Assembly (NCBI GenBank): GCA_041622675.1
Contig: JBFJYH010000001.1
Coordinates: 55,986-119,985, forward strand
Length of the DNA stretch: 64,000 bases
Direction: 5' to 3'
Source: Reddybacter sp041622675
GTDB taxonomy: Bacteria; Pseudomonadota; Gammaproteobacteria; Pseudomonadales; Porticoccaceae
In this document: in pieces, positions 35,099 to 44,891 of the stretch
Numbering within the stretch: position 1 is the first letter of the stretch
Layout of the letters: each line of letters starts with the position of its first letter
The notes under the pieces: model-generated
Told to the model about the DNA's origin: nothing
The model's input: the letters and a program-made list of their open reading frames with translations, nothing else
Databases searched by the model: none
Made by a program: the position numbers and the translations under genes

Positions 35099-35904
35099 TA
35101 TCCTGTTATAGATGCTGGGCGCATGTTTTTGGTTCTTGGCCATATTCGTTTGCCTTTTTGAAATACGTAAAATTGGTTTTTGTGCATAACTTGCCACTCC
35201 TCATTTGAGGTTAAGGGTTGTGTGGCAATAACAGTTACCACATCGTTGGCCTGTGTATGATCGGCGAAATCGACGGTTAAGTCGGCATCGATTAATTGTG
35301 CGTTGCCAAACGGGGCTTGCCGGGTTAACCAAGTTAATTTAGTACTGCAGTGGGTATAGAGTGAGAGCCCATCACTCATGAGCATATTAAAAATGCCAAG
35401 TTGGCTTAATTCTTGAGTTTTATCGTGAATGAATCCCCACACGGCTCGATCTCGGGTCGGTGGTGTGGGAAAGTGCTCGCGTAATTCGCCCAGTAACCAA
35501 CAAAAGGCGTGTTCACTGTCGGTGGTTCCTACCGGCTTGTAGTGATTGAGGGCGAGTTTTTTGACGCCTTTCAACTGGCCGTTGTGGGCAAAGGACCAGG
35601 TTTGCCCCCATAGCTCTCGGGCAAAAGGGTGGGTGTTTTCCAAACTGACTTTACCGCGATTAGCTTTGCGGATATGACAGAGTACACTGTTGCTTTTTAT
35701 CGAATAACTTTGCACAAAGCGGGCTATTTCTGAATTGGCGCTGGCACCGGGGTCGTGGAAGGCGCGGTAACCCTTACCTTCGTAGAATGCAATACCCCAG
35801 CCATCTTCATGGGGGCCGGTGTCGCCGCCCCTACGCATTAGCCCGGCGAAACTAAAACAAATATCCGTGGGCACGCTGGCGCTCATACCGAGGAGTTCAC
35901 ACAT
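35098..35904 (-). CDS. class II glutamine amidotransferase (YafJ-like)
   Basis: A 268-residue protein with Cys2 as N-terminal nucleophile after Met removal (MCELLGMSASVPTDICFSF). The glutaminase core segments DGWGIAFYEG, HIRKANRGKV, HPFARELWG and FAHNGQLKG are all present. It is a stand-alone glutaminase domain of the E. coli YafJ type; the partner or physiological acceptor is not known. The gene is convergent with the preceding helical-protein gene, sharing its terminator region. Confidence 0.92.
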   Translation of the reverse strand: MCELLGMSASVPTDICFSFAGLMRRGGDTGPHEDGWGIAFYEGKGYRAFHDPGASANSEIARFVQSYSIKSNSVLCHIRKANRGKVSLENTHPFARELWGQTWSFAHNGQLKGVKKLALNHYKPVGTTDSEHAFCWLLGELREHFPTPPTRDRAVWGFIHDKTQELSQLGIFNMLMSDGLSLYTHCSTKLTWLTRQAPFGNAQLIDADLTVDFADHTQANDVVTVIATQPLTSNEEWQVMHKNQFYVFQKGKRIWPRTKNMRPASITG

Positions 35905-36355
35905 CGTTTACTGCCAGCCTCTTTTATTTTGTTGGCTAAGTTGCTTATGCTCGCTGAAGGCTTTTTCAATGTGATCTGGTGTAACTTTATTCATGCAGTG
36001 TGACCTCTCCGGTGTGTATGAAGTGATTGTATACTTTGTTAGCATCGTTGAGAAAAGCGCGGGGAAAAATAGATTTATGGCCCTTGATAAGTGCCAGTTA
36101 TGGATAGCTCAGTTACATTGAATAGCACTACCATAGGCAACACGCAGGCTGGTAGAGCCGGTGACTAGGCATGAAATTAAGGTCATCTGATGGCTTCGGT
36201 TTTAAGCTGATACAGCGTAGTGTGTAGGTAGTACTTAGATTGATGAGTTGATGACTGAGTACAAAAGCTTTATAAGAACCCCCATAGACTTTGATCTCGC
36301 TTGGCTCAAGTAAGTCTTTGTTGTCTTAATGCTCAATTTTGTGTGCTCGCGGTCT
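35905..36355. other. intergenic region, nothing recognised
   Basis: 451 bp between two minus-strand genes. It holds the promoter of the amidotransferase gene. I see no gene, strong hairpin or repeat. Confidence 0.5.
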
Positions 36356-37168
36356 TTATTCTTTAGGAGGCTGCTTTTTTTCGTCAGTAGACAGGAGTTG
36401 GTTCATTTTTCCTTCAAGCCGTGTTAACTGGGACTCGATGGCGCTTAATCGTTTGTGTACACTTTGTTCGGAAGAGATAATTTGTTCTTCTCTCTGGCTG
36501 AGAAAAAAAGAAGTGAAACTTGCGGTCAGTGCTGCAAAAAGACCGAGTCCAAGAAAAATAATAATGCTTGCGAAAGCTCTGCCGGCATAGGTTTGAGGTA
36601 CGATATCGCCGTAGCCAACAGTGGTGATGGTGACCCAAGCCCACCAAATGCCGTCTAGAGGGCCGTTGATACCGGGCTCTAGGGCAGACATTAATATACC
36701 CGCCATAACAATGACGATTAGTGAGGCAAAGGCTGTAGCAGCGAGTTCGTTGCGCGAAAGCATTTTTTTGACGCGACCGCCAATGTGCATCACCAGCGCA
36801 AAGACAATAATCAAGCGCAGAAGGCGCAAAGCACCCAAGTGCGAGGGCCAGCCTAGCAACATGGGAAGACCCGTGGTGATAATGATGAGGTTGAGCCAGT
36901 TGTGTCGTAAATAGCGCTTTGTGTCGCTAACGAGAAAAGACAGCACCGCAGTCTCCACGATGAAGAAACCCCACAGGCAAATATCGTAGATATTGTAAGA
37001 TGAGGATGCGCTGTCGCTGATCCAGTTGAGCAGTATCCACAATGAGGCGATTAGCATCGGTATTTCGAGCACGATAGCGGTGCGTCGTGCCGTTGGGTTT
37101 TCTTTTTGGTTAACCCCGGCGACACCGATTAAGCGAGCAAAATAATGAGTTCTAGGGGTGCTGGTCAT
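36356..37168 (-). CDS. voltage-gated-type potassium channel
   Basis: A 270-residue six-transmembrane ion channel. A voltage-sensor-like segment with repeated arginines (ALRLLRLIIVFALVM, about 115-135) precedes the pore helix and selectivity filter TVGYGD (about 190) and the last helix. The C-terminal tail (about 230-270) is a probable coiled coil (SVHKRLSAIESQLTRLEGKM) that may tetramerise. The filter indicates potassium selectivity. It is monocistronic and divergent from the TetR gene. Confidence 0.9.
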   Translation of the reverse strand: MTSTPRTHYFARLIGVAGVNQKENPTARRTAIVLEIPMLIASLWILLNWISDSASSSYNIYDICLWGFFIVETAVLSFLVSDTKRYLRHNWLNLIIITTGLPMLLGWPSHLGALRLLRLIIVFALVMHIGGRVKKMLSRNELAATAFASLIVIVMAGILMSALEPGINGPLDGIWWAWVTITTVGYGDIVPQTYAGRAFASIIIFLGLGLFAALTASFTSFFLSQREEQIISSEQSVHKRLSAIESQLTRLEGKMNQLLSTDEKKQPPKE

Positions 37169-37298
37169 CGCTCTAATGTATTATTCAACGCAAAAGTAAA
37201 TATTAGCACAGGCCTTGCTAAACGCATGTCCCAGATCTTGCATGATTATTGCCAATGGCTGACGGAAGGTTTGATTCGCTCAGCCAAGCGGTGCGACA

Positions 37299-37976
37299 AT
37301 GTTAAAAACTTTTTTTGGTGGGATTGTGACAACAACAAGTACAGACAGAATACGGCAAAAAAAGCAGCGCTTTCTCGAGCGGGAGCAACTCATTAAAGAT
37401 ACAACCCTTGGCCTGCTGATTCGCGACGGTGTCGAGAAGGTCACCGTATCAGCTATTGCCACGGAGGCCGGCATCGGTAAAGGTACGGTGTATAAACACT
37501 TTCAAAGTAAAGCTGAAATTATGATGCGCATCGTCTCGGACTATGAGCAGATGTTGGTAAGCAATGTTAACGCGGGTATAAAAGCCACTGAAAATGGCGA
37601 TCCGGGAGCAGCGGCCAAGGCCTATTTTGATTCTCGCCTCGCCAACCCGGCTCTGGATCGCTTAGTACAGCAACTGGAATTACGTCTTGAGTCAGATGAA
37701 TCGGTTGCCACTGAAATGGATAATTTACACAAAATTCGCCACGGCATGGTCGAAACCTTGAACAACATGGTTTCCAAATTGATTGAACGTGGTCTGTTGG
37801 AAGATGTGCCACCTCACTATCATTATTTAGCGTGTTGGGCGTTGGCCCAAGGCGCGGTCGATGTTTGCTTTAATCAGGGTTTCGCTGACCAGTTTGACGA
37901 TAAAGAAAAGCTGCTCAACTTTATTGCCAATATCGGCGTCACCATGGGTAATCGAGGTCAATTTAGGGAGCGTTAA
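37299..37976 (+). CDS. TetR-family regulator linked to the DUF1285 gene
   Basis: 225 residues; a GTG nine codons in (37326, after GGTGGG) is an alternative start. The N-terminal helix-turn-helix region reads VTVSAIATEAGIGKGTVYKHF. The C-terminal ligand domain is not diagnostic. The next gene starts one base after its stop, so they are co-transcribed. Confidence 0.9.
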   Translation: MLKTFFGGIVTTTSTDRIRQKKQRFLEREQLIKDTTLGLLIRDGVEKVTVSAIATEAGIGKGTVYKHFQSKAEIMMRIVSDYEQMLVSNVNAGIKATENGDPGAAAKAYFDSRLANPALDRLVQQLELRLESDESVATEMDNLHKIRHGMVETLNNMVSKLIERGLLEDVPPHYHYLACWALAQGAVDVCFNQGFADQFDDKEKLLNFIANIGVTMGNRGQFRER

Positions 37977-37977
37977 A

Positions 37978-38538
37978 ATGGCCGATCAATCGCTGGATGA
38001 TTGGTATAAAGTTTTACAAAGTAAGCCCTTGACGGGGCGGGGGTTGCCCCCGGTGGAAAAGTGGAATCCGCCGCTTTCAGGTGACATAGATATTCGAATA
38101 ACCCGTCAGGGGGTCTGGTTTCATGAGGGTGGTGAAATAAAACGCCAGCCCTTGGTGAAGCTTTTTTCCAGTATTCTCAAGCGTGAAAACGACGATTATT
38201 TTCTCGTAACCCCTGAAGAAAAATGGCGCATAACGGTCGATGACGCGCCCTTTTTTTTCACCCACTTGCAGGTCGAACGCAAAGGGGGTAAGCAAGCGCT
38301 AGTGTTTAGTAGCACCACGGATGACCGTGTTATCGCCGATTCAGCTCACCCCATCAGAGTTGTTGTCGATGCCAAAACGGGTGAACCTTCGCCCTATTTA
38401 TTCGTGCGCGGTGGTATGGAGGGTTTACTCAACCGTAGTGTTTATTATCAGCTAGCCGATATAAGTGAAACGCGGCAGGTGGATGGCCAAGAGGTGTGTG
38501 GCGTCAATAGTATGGATAGTTTTTTTTCGCTCTATTAA
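37978..38538 (+). CDS. DUF1285-family protein
   Basis: 186 residues from the ATG at 37978; an upstream in-frame start inside the TetR gene is rejected. The family pattern of this domain is seen in PPVEKWNPPLSGDIDIRI, IKRQPLVKLFSSIL and the FFFTHLQV segment. No enzyme motif is apparent. It is widespread in Pseudomonas-like bacteria; function unknown. It is translationally coupled to the TetR-family gene. Confidence 0.88.
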   Translation: MADQSLDDWYKVLQSKPLTGRGLPPVEKWNPPLSGDIDIRITRQGVWFHEGGEIKRQPLVKLFSSILKRENDDYFLVTPEEKWRITVDDAPFFFTHLQVERKGGKQALVFSSTTDDRVIADSAHPIRVVVDAKTGEPSPYLFVRGGMEGLLNRSVYYQLADISETRQVDGQEVCGVNSMDSFFSLY

Positions 38539-38638
38539 TAGGCCTACGCTAGACGTTCCTGAATTTAAGTCATCGCTATGAAACGAAAGACAGTATTCGC
38601 TGTGATTTCCTAAGCAGTAAAATAACGGGCGTGCTCGC

Positions 38639-40021
38639 GTGAAAATACCCACAGCATTAACGATGATTAAATGGGCGAGTGGATTCTTATTGGCGCTCTT
38701 CAGCCTTTTTTCTTGGTCTTCACAGTACGATACTGTCGGTTTATTGCGTGACTATGTACGTCTCGACACCACTAATCCACCGGGTAATGAAGTACGCGGC
38801 GCTGCCTTTTTCGCCGAAATTTTTGCTGCCCACGGTATCGAACATGAGGTCATTCATGTCGCACCGGGGCGGGCCAATATTTGGGCGCGTCTGCCCGGCG
38901 GAGAAGCTCCAGCTTTGCTGTTGCTCCATCACATGGATGTTGTTGCCGCTGATATCTCGCGTTGGCAACACCCTCCCTTTGCGGGTCTGGCAGATAATGC
39001 GTATCTTTATGGTCGGGGTACGCTAGACAGCAAATCCTTGGGTATTCTTCAGCTACAGGCGATGTTGGCATTAAAAGCACAAAATAAGACCTTAAGCCGT
39101 GACTTGATTTTTCTCGCTACTGCCGACGAGGAAACCGGTGGGCAGTACGGTGTTGCTTGGTTGATGGAGAGGCGCCCAGAATTGTTTGAAGGTATTGGAG
39201 CTGTTCTCAACGAGGGTGGCCGGGGCAATGTGCGGGATGGCAAGTTGCGCTTTGGTATAGAAGTGACACAAAAGCTGCCACTGTGGTTACGAATCAGCGC
39301 TAGTGGTGAGCCGGGTCACGGTGCAATGCCGCGTGTCGACAAGGCCGGTGAGCGGTTGATTCGTGGGCTGGCTAAACTTGAGCAGTTTCAGTTTCCGGCT
39401 CAGCTCTTACCGGGGGTGGAAGTTTACTTCAACAGGTTGGCAGTAGACCTCCCTCCACCGTGGCGTGAGCGTTTGACCAATGCCGAGGCCTTGGTCAATT
39501 CTCCCCAACAAATGGCCGAGTTACAGGCCTTTGACCACCGTTTACATGCGCAATTGCGTAGTACCTGCACCATTACTCGTTTGCAGGCTAGTGACAAAAT
39601 CAATGTAGTTGCAGCCCAGGCATGGGCTGAAATAGATTGCCGTCTGCTACCCAACCACAAGCCCCAGAAAGCCTTGCAAAGTATTCACAAAGCGCTAGAT
39701 GATGAGGGTTTAAAAATCACTCCTTTGCTGTCTTTCGAACCGGGTATTTCGGGGCAAGATAACTTTCTTTATCGTGCGCTTGAGAATAACTTGAGGCAAG
39801 AATTTCCAACAGCCTCCATAGTGCCACGCATGGCGGCTGGCTTTACCGATAGCCATTTTTTTCGGGAGAAAGGTATTCCCGCCTATGGCTTTATACCGCA
39901 TATTCTGGATGCGGAGCAGGCTGGGGGAATCCACGGCGACAACGAGAAAATCTCATTGGAGAATCTGCGATTTGGCACCAATTTTATGCGCAAGCTGGTT
40001 GCCGATATTTGTCTCGACTAA
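38639..40021 (+). CDS. M20-family metallopeptidase (ArgE/DapE-like), exported
   Basis: 460 residues from a GTG at 38639, with a signal peptide or N-terminal anchor (IKWASGFLLALFSLFSWSSQ). Di-zinc site residues are in the expected order: His98-x-Asp100 (LLLHHMDVV), Asp130 (GRGTLDSK), Glu164-Glu165 (TADEETGG), and His near the C-terminus (GGIHGDNE). The dimerisation domain occupies about 215-340. It probably hydrolyses peptides or N-acyl amino acids in the periplasm; the substrate is unknown. It is convergent with the next gene. Confidence 0.92.
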   Translation: MKIPTALTMIKWASGFLLALFSLFSWSSQYDTVGLLRDYVRLDTTNPPGNEVRGAAFFAEIFAAHGIEHEVIHVAPGRANIWARLPGGEAPALLLLHHMDVVAADISRWQHPPFAGLADNAYLYGRGTLDSKSLGILQLQAMLALKAQNKTLSRDLIFLATADEETGGQYGVAWLMERRPELFEGIGAVLNEGGRGNVRDGKLRFGIEVTQKLPLWLRISASGEPGHGAMPRVDKAGERLIRGLAKLEQFQFPAQLLPGVEVYFNRLAVDLPPPWRERLTNAEALVNSPQQMAELQAFDHRLHAQLRSTCTITRLQASDKINVVAAQAWAEIDCRLLPNHKPQKALQSIHKALDDEGLKITPLLSFEPGISGQDNFLYRALENNLRQEFPTASIVPRMAAGFTDSHFFREKGIPAYGFIPHILDAEQAGGIHGDNEKISLENLRFGTNFMRKLVADICLD

Positions 40022-40124
40022 GACGGGTAGAAAAGTCTATCAGCAGCCCCATGCCGAAAAACCTAGCCGAGGGCTACTGATGAAACTAACTCATCCTAGA
40101 CGAAGTAGCGCTTAGGAAATGAAG

Positions 40125-40820
40125 CTAAGTCTCCGATAAGATGGCGATTGCCGCTAGAGCCTCAGGGTCTTTGGCTTTGATTTTGTTGGCGATGTGATGC
40201 TGGAAGAAGTAGCGAAAACCTGTGTCGGAATCCACCTCGAATAAGCTGTTGTCACCGGGTAGTACGGGTGTGGTCTCGACTTTTTTCTCATCGACAATCA
40301 GGGCGTGAATCTCGCCACTGTTCAACAGGTGCCAGCTAACAACTTCTTGTAAACGCAGTGTTTTGAACCCGTCGTTGGAAAAGACAGCGTGGGTGCCAAT
40401 AGTATCGGGTATTTCTTGCACCACGTCGTCTGGGTTTGCGTAGCTGTAGTCGTAGTATTCGGCAGCCATTTCCAGTTCGAGGGCTTTATGCAGAGGGGCG
40501 TCGTGGAAGAGCTCCTCAGAGCGTGGGTCGTAATACCCCTCCCATTTGCCATCCAGCGGGTCGCTGATTTCGGGGCAGGGGGTGATTTTGTTAAGCCAGG
40601 GCACCAAGCCAACAATGTCGCCGTTTTCACGCAGAGCCCAGCAAAGGATTTTGATACTGAAATTGGTATCGGGGTGGGCGCTGTTGGTATAGAGCATTTC
40701 GAGGCCATCGAGCTCAGGCGCAAGGCGAATAAAGTGAGTGTTCAAGTCTGGTGACCATGTTTGGCCGGTGAAAATATCGACAACATTATTGCTGTTGTGC
40801 TCGGGTACGGTGATCGTCAT
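40125..40820 (-). CDS. hypothetical protein next to TetR gene
   Basis: A 231-residue acidic protein not recognised. There is no signal peptide. Notable segments are WEGYYDPRSEELFHDAPLHK and GFRYFFQHHIANKIKAKDPE. The GGAG RBS is close to the ATG. It is followed upstream (that is, at higher coordinates) by CGTAAA direct repeats and a TetR gene on the same strand, so it may be the target of that regulator. Confidence 0.7.
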   Translation of the reverse strand: MTITVPEHNSNNVVDIFTGQTWSPDLNTHFIRLAPELDGLEMLYTNSAHPDTNFSIKILCWALRENGDIVGLVPWLNKITPCPEISDPLDGKWEGYYDPRSEELFHDAPLHKALELEMAAEYYDYSYANPDDVVQEIPDTIGTHAVFSNDGFKTLRLQEVVSWHLLNSGEIHALIVDEKKVETTPVLPGDNSLFEVDSDTGFRYFFQHHIANKIKAKDPEALAAIAILSET

Positions 40821-40840
40821 AACGTACTCCTTATCTCGGT

Positions 40841-40876
40841 CGTAAAATCTAGTACGTAAAGCGTTCGTACGTAAAG
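40841..40876. repeat. CGTAAA direct repeats upstream of the 40820 gene
   Basis: CGTAAA occurs at 40841, 40855 and 40870, spaced 14-15 bp; the last two are within the ten-base repeat GTACGTAAAG (40852-40861 and 40867-40876). It lies 21 bp upstream of the hypothetical gene and could be an operator. Confidence 0.55.
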
Positions 40877-40971
40877 ATAGTGGCGGTGAAGCCGCATGAA
40901 TCTGTTAGGTAGTGCCAACATGCCCTATATACAGTACCTTTCAATCAAGTATTACACAATGCCTAGCATCT

Positions 40972-41604
40972 TTAAGAGGGGGTTGAGCCAGCCAGCCCAC
41001 GAGTGAACATTTCGGCCATTTCGTTGGCCACTTCGCGGGTGGTCATTTCACCATCGACTTGATACCACTGGGTCATCCAGTTGATGGCGCCAAATATAGT
41101 GAAAGCAGTGATCTTGGAGTTGCAGGTGCGAATGGATTTGTCGTCGATACCACTGTTGATGATATCTCTCATTGCCGCATCGAGTTGCTGGTACAGGGGA
41201 TCGATCTGTTGTAGGTATTTATCTGAAAGAGGGTCGGGGCCGGGGCGAGAGAGGCAGCGGCCGAACTCGTCGTCGAAAATGGATGTGAATAAATAAATAA
41301 AGCGGCTGAGTTTTTCCAAGCCTGTGAGATTAGCGTCTTGTATGGTTGCCGTTTGTTCGAGCATCTGGGTGATGGCTGTAAGCAGGCATTGGAAGAGGAT
41401 GTCCTCCTTGTTTTCAATGTAGTAGTACAGCGTCGGTTTGGTGACTTGTAATTCCTGGGCGAGATCGTTGAGGGAGGTCTCGCGAAAGCCGTTCTGGTTG
41501 AACAAGCGGGCGGCAGTTTTCAAAATAGCCGTACGTTTCAGTTCGTGTTGTACGTCTTTACTTTGGATGGCTTTACCCCAGCGGGTTTTATTTGCTTTGC
41601 TCAT
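40972..41604 (-). CDS. TetR-family regulator
   Basis: A 210-residue protein with an N-terminal helix-turn-helix (TSLNDLAQELQVTKPTLYYY) and a C-terminal domain of the TetR_C_33-like type known from regulators of acyl-CoA metabolism (family assignment tentative). Its neighbour on the same strand is an unknown protein 151 bp downstream. The upstream gap has two imperfect palindromes that could be its operators. Confidence 0.9.
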   Translation of the reverse strand: MSKANKTRWGKAIQSKDVQHELKRTAILKTAARLFNQNGFRETSLNDLAQELQVTKPTLYYYIENKEDILFQCLLTAITQMLEQTATIQDANLTGLEKLSRFIYLFTSIFDDEFGRCLSRPGPDPLSDKYLQQIDPLYQQLDAAMRDIINSGIDDKSIRTCNSKITAFTIFGAINWMTQWYQVDGEMTTREVANEMAEMFTRGLAGSTPS

Positions 41605-41682
41605 TGTTATAGTTAGCCGCTCGTTGGTTAGAGCTTTCAGTGTATCTTATAGGAGTGTGTTTTTCAATTTATAGTAACTCTT

Positions 41683-41698
41683 CGTACCAGTGGGTAAG
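41683..41698. promoter_or_regulatory. imperfect palindrome, possible TetR operator
   Basis: CGTACC-AGTG-GGTAAG: five of six arm positions are complementary. It is 79 bp upstream of the TetR start. A second near-palindrome, AGTAAGT-TAT-ATTTACT, lies at 41732-41748. Confidence 0.4.
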
Positions 41699-41894
41699 TT
41701 TTTTTTATTGTTTGAGAATATATTAATAATCAGTAAGTTATATTTACTATGCGGTCTTAATTCTACTGTCTGGGGGCTTGTTGTTTGATGCGAACTTTTA
41801 AGGGTAGGGAATTCAAATAACACGCTAACAGTATAAGAGGGGCATAGAAGGGCTTGAGTTGATCCCCTTTAGCCCCTCCTGTTTAGCGATGCAC

Positions 41895-43169
41895 TTAGCC
41901 CACCGCGTTTAGCGCCTGTTCAACATCGCTAATAATATCGTCGATATGCTCAATTCCTACCGAGATTCGCACCAGATCTTCACTGACACCTGCGCTGGCA
42001 AGTTCTTCTGTACTCAGCTGACGGTGGGTGGTGGAGGCGGGGTGACAGGCCAGAGATTTGGCATCGCCGATATTAACCAGGCGCAGAATCATTTGTAGGG
42101 CGTCGATAAATGTCGCTCCGGCCTGGGCTCCGCCTTTAATGCCAAAACTGAGAATGCCTGAGGCGCGGCCATCACAAATTTTCTGACAGTTGCCGAGGTA
42201 GGGGCTGTTATCGAGGGCTGCGTAGTTCACCCAGGTGACTTTGCGATGTTGGCGTAAATAGTTGGCCAACGCGAGGGCATTTTCACAGTGTCTGTCCATA
42301 CGCAAGCCAAGCGTTTCAAGGCCCTGAAGAATTTGGAAAGCGTTCTGTGGAGAAATAGCGGCGCCGGTATTGCGCAGCGGTACCACCCGGCAGCGGCCGA
42401 TGTAGGCTGCTGGGCCAAAGGCTTCGCTATAAACCACACCGTGGTAGGAGGGATCGGGTTCGTTGAATATGCCAAAGCGGGCTTTGTTTTTCACCCAGTC
42501 AAATTTTCCGGAATCGATAATTACACCGCCAACGGAAGTGCCGTGGCCGCCAATGTACTTGGTGAGGGAATGGACGATGATATCGGCACCGTGCTCGAAG
42601 GCGCGGCATAAATAGGGCGTCGCCACAGTGTTATCGACAATCAATGGCACACCATGGCGGTGGGCGATTTCTGCCAGTTGTTCGATGTCGACAATGTTGC
42701 CTGCAGGATTGCCGATGGATTCGCAGAATAGGGCGCGTGTTCTATCGTCAATTTGCTCTTCAAATCTGGCGTAGTCATCGTGAGAAACCATTCGCGCTTC
42801 AATCCCTTGGCGGGGAAAGGTGTGGGCAAACAGGTTGTAGGTGCCACCGTAGAGCTGACTGGTGCTGACGATATTATCGCCCACCTCACACAGGCATTGA
42901 ATTGCATAGGTGATGGCCGCCATGCCCGATGCCACAGCCAAAGCACCAATACCACCCTCCATTGCGGCCAATCGTTCCTCAAGTACGGCGGTGGTGGGGT
43001 TCATAATCCGGGTATAGATATTGCCGGGTACTTTTAGATCGAAGAGGTCGGCACCGTGCTGAGTGTTGTCGAAGGTGTAAGACGTGGTTTGATAAATCGG
43101 CACGGCTGCCGCTTTGGTGGTGGCCTCTGCTTCATAGCCGTGGTGTAGGGCGATAGAATCTAGTTTCAT
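41895..43169 (-). CDS. metY: O-acetylhomoserine sulfhydrylase
   Basis: A 424-residue PLP enzyme of the Cys/Met metabolism family. The Schiff-base lysine is Lys204 in HSLTKYIGGHGTSVGG; the phosphate/aldimine segments SGMAAITYAI and LYGGTYNLFAHT fit MetY better than MetB, and the length (424, against about 385-400 for MetB) also fits. It makes homocysteine from O-acetylhomoserine and sulfide. No S-box or other riboswitch was recognised upstream. It is 57 bp downstream of the lipoprotein gene start region, on the same strand. Confidence 0.92.
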   Translation of the reverse strand: MKLDSIALHHGYEAEATTKAAAVPIYQTTSYTFDNTQHGADLFDLKVPGNIYTRIMNPTTAVLEERLAAMEGGIGALAVASGMAAITYAIQCLCEVGDNIVSTSQLYGGTYNLFAHTFPRQGIEARMVSHDDYARFEEQIDDRTRALFCESIGNPAGNIVDIEQLAEIAHRHGVPLIVDNTVATPYLCRAFEHGADIIVHSLTKYIGGHGTSVGGVIIDSGKFDWVKNKARFGIFNEPDPSYHGVVYSEAFGPAAYIGRCRVVPLRNTGAAISPQNAFQILQGLETLGLRMDRHCENALALANYLRQHRKVTWVNYAALDNSPYLGNCQKICDGRASGILSFGIKGGAQAGATFIDALQMILRLVNIGDAKSLACHPASTTHRQLSTEELASAGVSEDLVRISVGIEHIDDIISDVEQALNAVG

Positions 43170-43226
43170 GTTCGAGGTCCTGTGAGAGTGGGTTGTGCCT
43201 GGCGCCTGGATTTAAAGTCGGCTTTA

Positions 43227-44891
43227 CTACTGTGGAGTGATTTTATACACGGCTGTATTTAAATCTGATGTGACATAAATATTACCAGTGCGGGAAACCG
43301 CGACCCCAGTTTGGATATAACCTGGGGGTGTGCCCTGAGCCGGGGCGAGGCCGATGGCGAGGTTGCGAGCGATTTCCTTAATCTCGCCGTTACTGGGGTC
43401 GATATGCACAATGCGTTGTTTGCCGACTTCGGCGAGAACGATGCTGCCATCGGCGGCGACATCAAAGCCCTCTGGGCGGTCGAGGCCTGATGCAATAACC
43501 TCAATATCACCATCGTCGTCGATTTCCAGTAATTGACCATTGAGTACATCGGTGGCGTAGAAAGTATCTTCGTCGGAACCCTGACGGAGGGCGGCGATGC
43601 CGGGGCGTTCGTCGACTAACACCTCACGGTCGCCGTCCTTTGAGACTTCTATAATCGCCCCCGAGCCATGCTCTGCCACCAGCAGAGTGCCGTCTGCTAA
43701 TTCGAGGGCATCAACCGGCTGTTGAAAGCCGTGGTGCACTGCCAGACTTTGGTGGCTGTTGCGATCGAGGATTTCGACGCCACTGGTAAACCAGCTGGTG
43801 ACAACAACCCGTTCGCCCTGAATATTGAGCGACATCGGCATTTCGAAGTGGTCGCGCAGGCCGCGTTTAATATCTGTCACCGCACCGCTAGCACCGTCAA
43901 TCGTGCTATAAGTGAAAAGGTTGGCGAGCAGAAGCGTTTCTTTACCCTCTTTTTCGATCAGATCGAGGCCGCCGGGTACGGAAATATCACTGCGTACGAT
44001 AGTTCGTGCCGCACCTGTCCGCGTATGGATTTTGAGCAGTGCGCTATCGTTCATATTGGTGATAAACAGCTCATCGCGGTTATTCAGTGCCAGGTTGTCG
44101 ATGCCCGGTTCAACTGTGGCGACCAGGGTTTTTTCACCAGTGTTGATATCGACACGCAGCATGCGACCGAGAGCGGTATCGGCCACGTAGAGATTGTCAT
44201 TGCTGTCGAGATTAGCCGCTACCGGTATTTTAAAGCCGCTGGCGAGGGTGGTCATTTCACCGCTGTCGACATCAATCCGCACCACCTTGCCTTTATAGAG
44301 CAGGGGGCCATAGAGATTGCCGTCTTTATCAAAGTCAAAGCCATTGAGGTGCCCCATATCCTCGATCACCTTGCGGGGAGGCTTGTGCCCAGACAGATCG
44401 AGCTCCCACAGTGCATCACCCCATAGCACCTGTGTGACAAAGAGGCGACCAGATGGGTGGAAGGCGATGGAGTTAATGCCGGGTAAATTATCGGCGACCA
44501 CAAATATTTCGCCATTGGGTCGACGGGCGTGTACCTGGCCGGTGAGTATTGATGTCCACACGAGAGTACCGTCGGGGCCAAACTCAAGGTCATCAGCCAT
44601 GCCTTCGGGGGGGGCGACAAAGACGTTTGACTCGCCAGTCAGGGTGTCAATTTTGTGGATGCTCTGCCCCATCACACTGCCGGCGTAGATGTTGTCGTCC
44701 TCGTCAAAGGTAATGCCGTGAATACTGAGAAAATCAGAGCCGGGCACCAAATATTGCACCAGGTAGGGGTCTCTAGTACCACTGGCCTCGAGTAAGCCTT
44801 TGTCTGTGTCTGTGTCTGTGCCGCAAGCACTTAGAGCTAATGTTATGACGAGTGGAAATAATACTCTTGTTAACTTTATTTTTTGCTTCAT
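43227..44891 (-). CDS. NHL/SMP-30-type beta-propeller lipoprotein
   Basis: A 554-residue protein. The signal peptide ends in the lipobox LSAC (VITLALSACGTDTDTDKG), so it is lipid-anchored. A repeated pattern of about 40-45 residues (FDEDDNIYAGSVMGQSIHKI; FDKDGNLYGPLLYKGKVVRI; NDNLYVADTALGRMLRVD) indicates a beta-propeller like gluconolactonase/SMP-30 or NHL proteins. The DTDTD linker after the lipobox comes from a short hexamer repeat (44799-44820). The ligand or substrate is unknown. It is upstream of metY on the same strand. Confidence 0.85.
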   Translation of the reverse strand: MKQKIKLTRVLFPLVITLALSACGTDTDTDKGLLEASGTRDPYLVQYLVPGSDFLSIHGITFDEDDNIYAGSVMGQSIHKIDTLTGESNVFVAPPEGMADDLEFGPDGTLVWTSILTGQVHARRPNGEIFVVADNLPGINSIAFHPSGRLFVTQVLWGDALWELDLSGHKPPRKVIEDMGHLNGFDFDKDGNLYGPLLYKGKVVRIDVDSGEMTTLASGFKIPVAANLDSNDNLYVADTALGRMLRVDINTGEKTLVATVEPGIDNLALNNRDELFITNMNDSALLKIHTRTGAARTIVRSDISVPGGLDLIEKEGKETLLLANLFTYSTIDGASGAVTDIKRGLRDHFEMPMSLNIQGERVVVTSWFTSGVEILDRNSHQSLAVHHGFQQPVDALELADGTLLVAEHGSGAIIEVSKDGDREVLVDERPGIAALRQGSDEDTFYATDVLNGQLLEIDDDGDIEVIASGLDRPEGFDVAADGSIVLAEVGKQRIVHIDPSNGEIKEIARNLAIGLAPAQGTPPGYIQTGVAVSRTGNIYVTSDLNTAVYKITPQ

